From Bradyrhizobium aeschynomenes (GTDB lineage Bacteria > Pseudomonadota > Alphaproteobacteria > Rhizobiales > Xanthobacteraceae), in contig NZ_JABFDM010000005.1 of assembly GCF_013178945.1 (NCBI RefSeq), positions 248,001 to 312,000 of the forward strand: a DNA stretch of 64,000 nucleotides. Reading direction: 5' to 3'. Numbering within the stretch: position 1 is the stretch's first letter; each line of letters opens with the position of its first letter. Below the pieces are notes generated by a model that was not told where the DNA came from, did no database searches, and was given only the letters and a program-made list of their open reading frames with translations. Positions 8,694 to 17,110 of the stretch are shown here, piece by piece. The position numbers were made by a program, and so were the translations under genes.

Positions 8694-9977
8694 ATGTCTC
8701 ATGGCCGGAAGATCGCGGTGATAGGCCTTGGTTACGTCGGCCTGCCGGTCGCCGCAGCGTTCGCGCGCGCAGGCTGCCCAGCGATCGGTTTCGACATCGA
8801 TGCTGTCAGGGTCGCCGAGCTGAGGGACGGCAGGGACCGTACCTGTGAGGTCGACGCTGCCGATCTCGGGCGCCCCGGCCTGCGCTTCACCAGCGATCCA
8901 GGCGACATGCAGGCTGCCGATTTCTTCATCGTCACGGTGCCGACGCCGATCGACAGCGCTCGCCGGCCCGACCTGAGCGCCATGCTGGCCGCCACGCGCA
9001 CCGTGGGCGCCGTGCTCAAGCGCGGCGACATCGTCGTGTACGAGTCCACCGTCTATCCGGGCGCCGTCGAGGAGGATTGCGTTCCGCTGCTGGAGAGCAA
9101 CTCGGGACTGAAGGCCGGCGCCGATTTCAACGTCGGCTATTCGCCGGAGCGCATCAATCCCGGCGACAAGACGCATCGCTTCGAGACCATCACCAAGGTC
9201 GTCTCGGCGCAGAACCAGCAAACGCTCGGGATCGTCGCCGACGTCTACGGTTCGGTGGTCACGGCCGGGATCCACCGTGCGCCGTCGATCAAGGTGGCCG
9301 AAGCCGCCAAGGTGATCGAGAACACCCAGCGCGATCTCAACATCGCCTTCATGAACGAGCTGTCCCTGATCTTCCAGGCGCTGGAGATCGACACCGGCGA
9401 CGTGCTGGCGGCGGCCGCGACCAAGTGGAACTTCCTGCCGTTCACGCCGGGCCTCGTCGGCGGGCACTGCATCGGCGTCGATCCGTATTACCTCACCTAC
9501 CGCGCCGAGAAGGCGGGCTATCATCCCGAGGTCATTCTGGCGGGGCGGCGCATCAACGACGAGATGGGCCGGCGTATCGCGCGGGAATGCATTCGTGGTC
9601 TTCTGAAGCGCAGGGGCCGCAGCGGGATCGTCACCATCCTCGGCATGACCTTCAAGGAGAACGTGCCCGACATCCGCAATTCGCGGGTGATCGACATCAT
9701 CAGCGAACTGCAGTCGTTCGGCGTCGAGGTGCAGGTCGCCGATCCGCTGGCCGATGCCGCGGCCGTGCATGAGGAATATGGTATCGGCCTGACCGCGATC
9801 GAGGCGTTGCGTCCTGCCGACGCCATCGTGCTCGCCGTATCGCACGATGCGTATCTCGCAGGAGGCTGGTCCCTGGTGCAGGGCCTGCTGCGCGAGGAGA
9901 GCGGCCTCGTGCTCGACGTGAAGATGAAGCTCGACCGCGCGAGCAAACCCGCCGCCATCGAACTGTGGCGACCCTGA
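8694..9977 (+). CDS. Nucleotide-sugar 6-dehydrogenase (TviB/WbpA-like)
   Basis: A 427-residue UDP-sugar dehydrogenase that oxidises C6 of a UDP-hexose or UDP-HexNAc to a carboxylate with two NAD+. The N-terminal Rossmann motif is GLGYVG (residues 11-16), and the catalytic cysteine is C259 in GGHCIGVDPYYL. That sequence context resembles the UDP-GlcNAc/UDP-GalNAc dehydrogenases TviB and WbpA more than UDP-glucose dehydrogenase. It is followed after 10 bp by a uronate epimerase and then ManC, forming a co-directional nucleotide-sugar block. The ATG at 8694 (MSHGRKIAVIGLGYVG) is chosen; longer in-frame starts add a polar, unconserved N-terminus. The exact hexosamine substrate is uncertain. Confidence 0.85.
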   Translation: MSHGRKIAVIGLGYVGLPVAAAFARAGCPAIGFDIDAVRVAELRDGRDRTCEVDAADLGRPGLRFTSDPGDMQAADFFIVTVPTPIDSARRPDLSAMLAATRTVGAVLKRGDIVVYESTVYPGAVEEDCVPLLESNSGLKAGADFNVGYSPERINPGDKTHRFETITKVVSAQNQQTLGIVADVYGSVVTAGIHRAPSIKVAEAAKVIENTQRDLNIAFMNELSLIFQALEIDTGDVLAAAATKWNFLPFTPGLVGGHCIGVDPYYLTYRAEKAGYHPEVILAGRRINDEMGRRIARECIRGLLKRRGRSGIVTILGMTFKENVPDIRNSRVIDIISELQSFGVEVQVADPLADAAAVHEEYGIGLTAIEALRPADAIVLAVSHDAYLAGGWSLVQGLLREESGLVLDVKMKLDRASKPAAIELWRP

Positions 9978-9987
9978 CGGAGCGACC

Positions 9988-11004
9988 ATGGCAGATCATC
10001 CCATCCTCGTGACCGGCGCCGCCGGCTTCATCGGCTTTCATCTGGCGCAGCGGCTGCTCGCCGAAGGACGCGAGGTGATCGGTATCGACAACGTCAATGC
10101 CTACTACGATCCGAAGCTGAAGGAGGCGCGCCTTGATCTTCTGAAGGCGCAGCCCGGCTTCGCCTTTCACAAGCTCGATCTCGTCGACCGCGCCGGCATC
10201 AAGACGCTGTTTGCTCAGCATCGCTTTCCCGCGGTGGTGCATCTCGCCGCCCAGGCCGGCGTGCGCTATTCGCTGGAAAACCCGCACGCCTATGCCGATG
10301 CCAATCTCGAGGGCTTCATCAACGTCCTCGAAGGCTGCCGCCATCACGGCTGCGAGCACCTGCTGTTCGCCTCGTCCTCGTCGGTCTATGGCGCGAACAC
10401 CAAGCTGCCGTTCTCGGTCAAGGACAATGTCGACCACCCGATCAGCCTCTATGCGGCCAGCAAGAAGGCCAACGAGCTGATGGCGCATTCCTACAGCCAT
10501 CTGTACCGGCTTCCGGCCACGGGCCTGCGCTTCTTCACCGTCTATGGCCCCTGGGGCCGGCCCGACATGGCGATGTTCATCTTCGCCAAGGCCATCTTGG
10601 CCGGTCAGCCGGTCAGGCTGTTCAATCACGGCCGGATGCGGCGCGATTTTACCTATGTCGACGACATCGTGCAGGCGATCGTTCGTTTAATTGGCCGTCC
10701 GCCACAGGGAAACCCGGATTGGGACGGAAACAAGCCGGATCCCTCGAGCAGCCGGGCGCCATGGCGGATTTACAATATCGGCAACAATCATCCCGAGCAG
10801 CTGATGGACGTGATAACGCTGCTGGAGAAGGAGTTCGGGCGGCCGGCCATCAGGGAGATGCTGCCGATGCAGCCCGGAGACGTCGAGGCGACCTATGCCG
10901 ACGTCAGCGATCTCGAGCGCGACATCGGCTTCCGGCCGGCGACGTCGATCGCCGACGGCATCGGACGTTTTGCAGAATGGTATCGCGACTATCATCGGAT
11001 TTGA
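9988..11004 (+). CDS. NAD-dependent epimerase, UDP-glucuronate 4-epimerase-like
   Basis: A 338-residue extended short-chain dehydrogenase/reductase. It has the NAD-binding TGAAGFIGFH motif near the N-terminus and the catalytic YxxxK at Y155/K159 (YAASKK). The segments DNVNAYYDPKLKEARL and FFTVYGPWGRPDMA are typical of UDP-glucuronate 4-epimerases of the CapI/LpsL type, which give UDP-galacturonate. With a TviB/WbpA-like dehydrogenase immediately upstream (10-bp gap), epimerisation of a UDP-HexNAc uronate is an alternative, as in Vi antigen synthesis. The start follows a GGAG site. It sits in one likely operon with the genes on either side. Confidence 0.85.
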   Translation: MADHPILVTGAAGFIGFHLAQRLLAEGREVIGIDNVNAYYDPKLKEARLDLLKAQPGFAFHKLDLVDRAGIKTLFAQHRFPAVVHLAAQAGVRYSLENPHAYADANLEGFINVLEGCRHHGCEHLLFASSSSVYGANTKLPFSVKDNVDHPISLYAASKKANELMAHSYSHLYRLPATGLRFFTVYGPWGRPDMAMFIFAKAILAGQPVRLFNHGRMRRDFTYVDDIVQAIVRLIGRPPQGNPDWDGNKPDPSSSRAPWRIYNIGNNHPEQLMDVITLLEKEFGRPAIREMLPMQPGDVEATYADVSDLERDIGFRPATSIADGIGRFAEWYRDYHRI

Positions 11005-11016
11005 CGGACTGATTGC

Positions 11017-12429
11017 ATGACCGGACGTATCATTCCCCTCATCATGTGCGGCGGCGCCGGGACGCGGCTGTGGCCGGCATCGCGGGAGGTGCGCCCGAAG
11101 CAGTTCCTGCCGCTGTTCGGCGCCCGCTCGACGTTCCAGGACACGCTAATGCGCGTGTCCGACGCCGATCTGTTCGCGCGGCCGATCATCATCACCAATG
11201 CGGCCTACCGCTTCATGGTGCTCGAGCAACTGGCCGAGATCGGCATCGAGGCCGACGTGCTGCTGGAGCCGATGCGGCGTGACTCCGGCCCGGCCATCGC
11301 AGCGGGAGCCGCCTTCGCGCAATCGCGCGATCCGGATGCCGTGGTGCTGGCGCTCGCCGCGGATCATGTGGTGCGCGATACCGCGGCCTTTCTCGTGGCC
11401 TGCCGTGCCGGACTTGCCGCCGCAGAGGCCGGCCGTATCGTGACTTTCGGCGTCAATCCTGAACGCGCCGCCACCGAATACGGCTACATCAGCCCGGGGG
11501 CGCCGGTATCGGGAGAGGTTCGGGCGGTCGCGAAATTCGTCGAGAAGCCCGACCAGCCGACCGCCGAGCGCTACATCCGCGAGGGCTATCTCTGGAACAG
11601 CGGCAACTTCATGTTCCGCGCGTCCGTCCTGCTCGATGAATACCGCAGGTTCGATACGGCCAGCGTGCAGACGGTGACCGACGCGGTCGCCAAGGCCGGC
11701 CGCGACCTCAGCTTCATCATCCTGGACTCCGATGCCTTCGCCGCAGCCAAGCCGATCTCGATCGACTATGCCGTGATGGAGAAGACCGAGCGGGCTGCCG
11801 TGGCGCCGGTGTCGTGCGGCTGGTCGGACGTCGGCTCCTGGCACGCGGTCTGGGAGCTGTCCGAAAAGGACGGGCAGGGCAATGCCGCGCGCGGCGCCGC
11901 CGTGTTCGAGGACTCCCGCAACTGCAACGTCGTCACCGACAAGGCGCTGGTCGCGCTCGAAGGCGTCGACGATCTCGTCGTGGTGGCTGCGCAGGATGCC
12001 GTGCTGGTGTCGCGCCAGCGCGATGCCAACGGCTTGAAGCGGCTGGTAGCCAAGCTCAAGGCGGTCGCGCCGGAGGTGACCGAGGCGCACATCAAGGTGC
12101 ACCGCCCTTGGGGCAGCTATCAGTCGGTCGACAACGGCGAGCGTCACCAGGTCAAGCGCATCGTCGTCAAGCCCGGTCAGCGGCTGTCGCTGCAGAAGCA
12201 CTATCACCGGTCCGAGCACTGGATCGTGGTGCGCGGGGCGGCGCGGGTCACCGTCAATGAGACCGTGAAGACCGTGCACGAGAACGAATCGATCTACATC
12301 CCCATGGGCGCGGTGCACCGCCTGGAGAATCCCGGCAAGATTCTGCTGGAGCTGATCGAGGTTCAGACCGGGTCGTATCTCGGCGAGGACGACATCATCC
12401 GCATCGAGGACGATTACCGCCGCGAGTAA
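11017..12429 (+). CDS. manC: Mannose-1-phosphate guanylyltransferase / mannose-6-phosphate isomerase
   Basis: A 470-residue bifunctional type II enzyme (ManC/AlgA/CpsB). The N-terminal nucleotidyltransferase domain shows the pyrophosphorylase signature GGAGTRLWPASRE and RPKQFLPL. The C-terminal cupin isomerase domain shows HRPWGSYQ, the QKHYHRSEHW metal-binding segment and an IPMGAVHRLENPG block. It makes GDP-mannose from fructose-6-phosphate-derived mannose phosphates, supplying mannose or, through later enzymes, fucose and rhamnose for surface glycans. The gene starts 12 bp after the epimerase stop and continues the same operon. Bradyrhizobium lipid A carries mannose, so that is one possible sink besides exopolysaccharide. 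Confidence 0.92.
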   Translation: MTGRIIPLIMCGGAGTRLWPASREVRPKQFLPLFGARSTFQDTLMRVSDADLFARPIIITNAAYRFMVLEQLAEIGIEADVLLEPMRRDSGPAIAAGAAFAQSRDPDAVVLALAADHVVRDTAAFLVACRAGLAAAEAGRIVTFGVNPERAATEYGYISPGAPVSGEVRAVAKFVEKPDQPTAERYIREGYLWNSGNFMFRASVLLDEYRRFDTASVQTVTDAVAKAGRDLSFIILDSDAFAAAKPISIDYAVMEKTERAAVAPVSCGWSDVGSWHAVWELSEKDGQGNAARGAAVFEDSRNCNVVTDKALVALEGVDDLVVVAAQDAVLVSRQRDANGLKRLVAKLKAVAPEVTEAHIKVHRPWGSYQSVDNGERHQVKRIVVKPGQRLSLQKHYHRSEHWIVVRGAARVTVNETVKTVHENESIYIPMGAVHRLENPGKILLELIEVQTGSYLGEDDIIRIEDDYRRE

Positions 12430-12500
12430 AGCGGGGGTCTCGCCTCGAATCAGGCGAGCCGTGCTAGACAGCCCCGGACGTCCTCCGCCGGAGAGCATCC

Positions 12501-14723
12501 TTGTCAAGCACGATCGGATCGCGCGCGTTCCAGAACGCGCGCCTGCAGAAGAAGAACCGCAAGCAGGCCGATGGCCTGCTGCCGAAGGCCGTCGAGGCCT
12601 ACCGGGCCGGCCGGCATGCCGATGCCCAGGCCATCTGCGGGCAGGTGCTGAGCCTCGTCCCTGATCATTTCGATGCCCTACATCTTCTCGGCGCCTCTGC
12701 GCTCGACAGCGGCCGGCTCGACCTTGCCGAGCAGGCCTTGACCAGCGCCATCGCGGTGGAGCCGCGCAATGCCGAGGCTCTGGCCAATCTCGGCCTCGTC
12801 CTCTTCAGCCTGAAGCGCTACGAGGAGGCGCGCGCGGTGCAGGAGCGCGCCATCGCGCTGAAGCCCAATTTCGCCACGGCGCTGACGAGCCTCGGCAACA
12901 CCTTGATGAACATGCAGCTGTTCGCGCAGGCCATCGAGATGCATGACCGCGCCATCGCGCTGAAGCCGGACTTCGCCGACGCCTATTGCAATCGCGGCAT
13001 GGCGCAACTGCTCCTGCTGCGCAACCAGGAGGCCAGACAGAGCTTCGACCGCGCCTTGGCGCTGGCGCCGCGGCACATGCAGGCGACGTTCGGCAAGGGG
13101 CTCGTCAGCGTCAATCTGCGCCACCTGGAACAGGCGCTCGCAGCCTTCAACGCCGCGCTTGCGATGAAGCCGGGGACCGCGGCCATCGTCGCGCAGCGTG
13201 GCCGTCTCTACGTGCAGATGGGACGGTTCGACGAGGCCGAGGCCGATTTTGATGCCGCGCTCGCGACCGATCCCGCGCTGGAAGCGGCGCTGCTCGGCAA
13301 GGCGCATGTCTGCGTGCTCACCGAGCGGATCGCGCCGGCGATGCTGGCCTGCAAACGGGTGCTGGAGCAGAATCCGGCGTCGGAGGTGGCGCTGATCTGG
13401 CTCGGCACGTGCCTGGCGAAGCAGGGCGACACGGCCGGCGCCATCCAGCATTTCGACCGCGCCCTCGAGATCAAGCCGGACTTCGAGGACGCGATCCTGA
13501 AGAAGATCTTCGCGCTGGACTTCTATCCCGGGGCCGACGTCGCGGTGCATCAGGCGGTCCGGCGCGAATGGTGGGAGCGGATCGGCGCGCACATCCCGCA
13601 GCGCCAGCTTGCCGCCATCGATCGCGATCCGGAGCGCCGCATCACGGTCGGCTACGTGTCGTCCGACTTCCGCAGCCATTCGGCTGCGCTGACCTTCCTG
13701 CCGGTGCTGCGCCACCACGACCACGCCGCGTTCAAGGTCATCTGCTATTCGTGTTCGCCGCTGGTCGATTCTGTCACCGAGCAGTGCAAGGCTGCGGCCG
13801 ATGGCTGGGTCGATGCAGCGCAGCTGTCCGACGATGAGCTCGCCGATCGCATCCAGGCCGATCAGGTCGACGTTCTCGTCGACCTCTCCGGTCATTCGGC
13901 CGGCAACCGGCTTACCGTATTCGCCCGCAAGCCCGCGCCGATCCAGGTCACCGCGTGGGGCAATGCGACCGGCACGGGATTGCCGACGATGGACTATTTC
14001 TTCGCCGATCCGGTCACCGTGCCATTGGCGGTGCGGCCGCTGTTCGCCGAGCAGGTCTACGACCTGCCGGCCTTGATCACGACGGATCCGCTGCCCGACG
14101 CGCAGCCGACGCCGCTGCCGATGCTGCGCAATGGCTACGTCACATTTGGGGTCTTCAACCGCGTCGACAAGATTTCCGACGAGGTGCTGACGGTCTGGTC
14201 GGCGCTCATGCAGGCTCTGCCCGAGGCCCGCATCGTCATCAAGAACGGTGCGCTCGAGGATCCATTCCTGCGCGACGGGCTGATCGCGCGTTTCGCCGCC
14301 TTCGGCATCGGCGAGGGCCGGGTGACCTGTCTCGGCGCATCGATGCGTCACGAGCACATTGCTGCCTTTGCCGATGTCGACATCTCGCTCGATCCTTTCC
14401 CGCAGAATGGCGGCGTCAGCACGTGGGAATCGCTGCAGGCCGGCGTGCCCGTGGTCGCCAAGCTGGGCAACAGCGCGGCATCGCGGGCCGGCGGCGCGAT
14501 CGTCAAGGCGATCGGGCTCGACGATTGGGTGGCTGAGGACGACGAGGGCTATGTGACGATCGCTTTGAAGCACGCTGGACAACCGGCCGCGCTGGCCCAG
14601 CTCCGCGCTGAGCTGCCGGCGCGTGTCGCCGGCTCGGCCGCCGGCAATGTCGTGACCTATACGCGCAAGGTCGAGGAGGGGTACCGCCAGTTCTGGCGCC
14701 GCTATTGCGCGGCCGGCAGCTGA
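12501..14723 (+). CDS. TPR-domain O-GlcNAc transferase-like protein, copy 1
   Basis: A 740-residue cytosolic protein of the GT41/SPINDLY type. Residues about 30-345 are TPR-like helical repeats that normally dock the acceptor protein. The C-terminal half is the GT-B catalytic region, with GYVSSDFRSHSA (384-395) and DPFPQNGGVSTWESLQAG (from residue 631), the latter replacing the usual GTTT/ESLWxGVP segment. Translation starts at a TTG (12501) preceded by GGAGAGC; two downstream paralogues use the same arrangement. It lies 71 bp after manC on the same strand, so GDP- or UDP-sugars from the upstream genes are possible donors. Protein acceptors, flagellin for example, are unproven. It is somewhat more diverged than copies 2 and 3. 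Confidence 0.85.
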   Translation: MSSTIGSRAFQNARLQKKNRKQADGLLPKAVEAYRAGRHADAQAICGQVLSLVPDHFDALHLLGASALDSGRLDLAEQALTSAIAVEPRNAEALANLGLVLFSLKRYEEARAVQERAIALKPNFATALTSLGNTLMNMQLFAQAIEMHDRAIALKPDFADAYCNRGMAQLLLLRNQEARQSFDRALALAPRHMQATFGKGLVSVNLRHLEQALAAFNAALAMKPGTAAIVAQRGRLYVQMGRFDEAEADFDAALATDPALEAALLGKAHVCVLTERIAPAMLACKRVLEQNPASEVALIWLGTCLAKQGDTAGAIQHFDRALEIKPDFEDAILKKIFALDFYPGADVAVHQAVRREWWERIGAHIPQRQLAAIDRDPERRITVGYVSSDFRSHSAALTFLPVLRHHDHAAFKVICYSCSPLVDSVTEQCKAAADGWVDAAQLSDDELADRIQADQVDVLVDLSGHSAGNRLTVFARKPAPIQVTAWGNATGTGLPTMDYFFADPVTVPLAVRPLFAEQVYDLPALITTDPLPDAQPTPLPMLRNGYVTFGVFNRVDKISDEVLTVWSALMQALPEARIVIKNGALEDPFLRDGLIARFAAFGIGEGRVTCLGASMRHEHIAAFADVDISLDPFPQNGGVSTWESLQAGVPVVAKLGNSAASRAGGAIVKAIGLDDWVAEDDEGYVTIALKHAGQPAALAQLRAELPARVAGSAAGNVVTYTRKVEEGYRQFWRRYCAAGS

Positions 14724-14804
14724 GTCCTTCGGCCCGGCGGGAAATCGTGCGGCGCATGAGCGCGCCCGATTCGTAGATCGACGCGTCAATTCTGGAGGCC
14801 GTCT

Positions 14805-17024
14805 TTGGCAAGCGATGTCGGTTCCCGTGCGTTTCAGAATGCGAGGCTGAACAAGAAGCTCCGCAAGCAGGCGGACGCACTGATGCCCACGGCCGTCGCC
14901 GCCTATCGCGGTGGACGGCGGGCTGAGGCCCAGGCGGTCTGCGGCCAGATCCTGGTGCTGCTGCCCGACCATTTCGATGCCTTGCACCTGCTCGGCGTGA
15001 CGGCGCTCGACGGCGGCCAGATCGATCTCGCCGAGCAGGCGCTCACCAAGGCCGTCGAGATCGAGCCGCGGAATGCCGAGGCGCTCTCCAATCTCGGCCT
15101 CGCGCTGTTCAACCGCAAGCGTTTCGAGGAGGCGCGCAAATGCCAGGAGCGCGCAATCGCGCTGAAACCCAATCTCGTTGTCGCGCAGACCGGCCTCGGC
15201 AATAGTCTGATGCGTCTCGGCCTGCCAAGCGAGGCGATTGCCGCACATGACCGGGCGATCGCGCTGAAGGCTGACTACGCCGATGCCCATTGCAATCGCG
15301 GCATGGCGCTGCTGCCGCTCGGCCGCAACGCGGAGGCCAATGCGAGCTTCGACCGCGCTCTCTCTCTCAACCCGCGCCATATGGAGGCGATGTTCGGCAA
15401 GGGGCTCGCCAGCATCAATCTGAATCACGTCGACGACGCGGTCGCGGCGTTCGATGCGGCGCTCGCCGTCAAGCCCGGTGCGGCGCAGGTGCTGGCGCAG
15501 CGCGGCCGGCTGCATCAGATGGCCGGGCGGTTCGATCAGGCAAAGGCGGACTACGAGGCGGCGCTGGCCCGTGATCCGATGTTGGAGATGGCGCTGCTCG
15601 GCAAGGCCCAGCTCGGACATTTCAAGGACGTCGCGCAGTCCGTGGATGCCTGCCGCAAGGTGCTGGAGCAGAACCCGCGCTCCGAGGATGCCTGGCTGTG
15701 GCTCGGCGTCTGCTACGCCAAGCAAAGCGAGGTCGCTGCGGCCATCGCACATTTCGATCGTGCCCTGGAGATCAGGCCCGATTTTGCCGAGGCGATGACC
15801 GCCAAGATCTTCACGCTCGAATTCATGCCCGATGCCGACTTTGCGCTGCATCAGGCCGCTCGGCGCGAGTGGTGGGAGCGGATCGGCCGTCACATCCCGC
15901 AGAGATCGCTGCCGCCGCGCGACCTCGATCCGGAGCGGCGCCTCACCCTTGGCTACGTCTCCTCCGATTTCAGGAATCACTCGGCGGCGCTGACCTATCT
16001 GCCGGTGCTGAAGCACGCCGATCGTGAGGCCTTCCGGATCTGCTGCTACGCCTGCTCGCCGGTCCAGGATGCGGTGACCGCCCAGTTCCGCGCCTGCGCC
16101 GAAGTCTGGGTCGATGCCTCGCAGATGTCCGACGACGAACTGGCCGACCGCATCGAAGCCGACGGCGTCGACATCCTTGTCGATCTTTCCGGCCATTCCG
16201 CCGGCAATCGGCTGCCACTGTTCGCCCGCAAGCCGGCACCGGTTCAGGTCACGGCGTGGGGCAGCGGCACCGGCACGGGCCTGCCGACGATCGACTACTT
16301 CTTCGCCGATCCGGTGACGGTGCCCCAGGCCGCACGCCAACTGTTCGCCGAGCAGGTCTACGATCTGCCTGCTGTCATCACCACGGAAGCGCTGCCGGAC
16401 GTGGAGCCGACGCCGCTGCCGATGCTGCTCAACGGCCACGTGACCTTCGGCGTGTTCAATCGGCTCGACAAGATCTCCGATCCGGCGCTCGCGCTGTGGT
16501 CGCGGCTGATGGCGGCGCTGCCTGACTCCCGCATCGTCATCAAGAGCGGCTCGCTCGATGATCCCTTGCTGCGCGACCGCCTGTTGGCGCGCTTTGCCGC
16601 CCATGGCCTCAGTCACGAGCGCGTCATTTGTCTCGGCTGGTCGACGCGCGAGCAGCAGATCGCGCAGTTTGCGCAGGTGGACATCTCGCTCGATCCGTTT
16701 CCGCAGAATGGCGGGGTCAGCACCTGGGAGTCGCTGCAGGCCGGCGTTCCCGTCATCGCCAAGCTCGGCCTGAGCGCGGCGTCGCGGGCCGCGGGCGCGA
16801 TCGTCACCGCTGTCGGGCTCGGCGACTGGGTGGCCGAGGACGATGACGGCTACATTGCGATCGCCATCAAGCATGCGCGCCAACCGGCCGAGCTGGCGAA
16901 GCTCCGGGCCGCACTGCCGGCGCGGGTGGCCGCCTCCGCAGCCGGCAACGTCGAGACCTACGCCCGCAAGGTCGAAGAGGGGTATCGCCAGTTCTGGCGC
17001 CGTCATTGCGCCAGCCCCGGCTGA
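14805..17024 (+). CDS. TPR-domain O-GlcNAc transferase-like protein, copy 2
   Basis: A 739-residue paralogue of the preceding gene with the same order of modules: a short basic leader (SRAFQNARLNKKLRKQAD), TPR repeats over about the first 345 residues, then the GT-B catalytic half with GYVSSDFRNHSA and DPFPQNGGVSTWESLQ. The start is a TTG at 14805 with GGAGG 6 bp upstream. Compared with copy 1, it shares many substitutions with copy 3 (for example KCQERAIALKPNL and ALALWSRLMAALPD), so copies 2 and 3 look like the more recent duplication. It probably modifies a different acceptor from its neighbours through its distinct TPR surface, which is inference. The gap to copy 1 is 81 bp. Confidence 0.85.
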   Translation: MASDVGSRAFQNARLNKKLRKQADALMPTAVAAYRGGRRAEAQAVCGQILVLLPDHFDALHLLGVTALDGGQIDLAEQALTKAVEIEPRNAEALSNLGLALFNRKRFEEARKCQERAIALKPNLVVAQTGLGNSLMRLGLPSEAIAAHDRAIALKADYADAHCNRGMALLPLGRNAEANASFDRALSLNPRHMEAMFGKGLASINLNHVDDAVAAFDAALAVKPGAAQVLAQRGRLHQMAGRFDQAKADYEAALARDPMLEMALLGKAQLGHFKDVAQSVDACRKVLEQNPRSEDAWLWLGVCYAKQSEVAAAIAHFDRALEIRPDFAEAMTAKIFTLEFMPDADFALHQAARREWWERIGRHIPQRSLPPRDLDPERRLTLGYVSSDFRNHSAALTYLPVLKHADREAFRICCYACSPVQDAVTAQFRACAEVWVDASQMSDDELADRIEADGVDILVDLSGHSAGNRLPLFARKPAPVQVTAWGSGTGTGLPTIDYFFADPVTVPQAARQLFAEQVYDLPAVITTEALPDVEPTPLPMLLNGHVTFGVFNRLDKISDPALALWSRLMAALPDSRIVIKSGSLDDPLLRDRLLARFAAHGLSHERVICLGWSTREQQIAQFAQVDISLDPFPQNGGVSTWESLQAGVPVIAKLGLSAASRAAGAIVTAVGLGDWVAEDDDGYIAIAIKHARQPAELAKLRAALPARVAASAAGNVETYARKVEEGYRQFWRRHCASPG

Positions 17025-17110
17025 ACGTCGTGGCGGCGGCGCAAGCCGACGCCACGCATGAGTTCGTCGCGTTCGTTGAAGTCCGCACGCCGCCACGTGG
17101 AGGCAGGTCC

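Noticed and set aside
12678..17096. A 1,472-codon open frame on the minus strand across two of the transferase genes
   Set aside because: It is the antisense of two well-supported paralogues; its length follows from high GC and codon bias, it repeats itself as the genes do, and it lacks recognisable domains.
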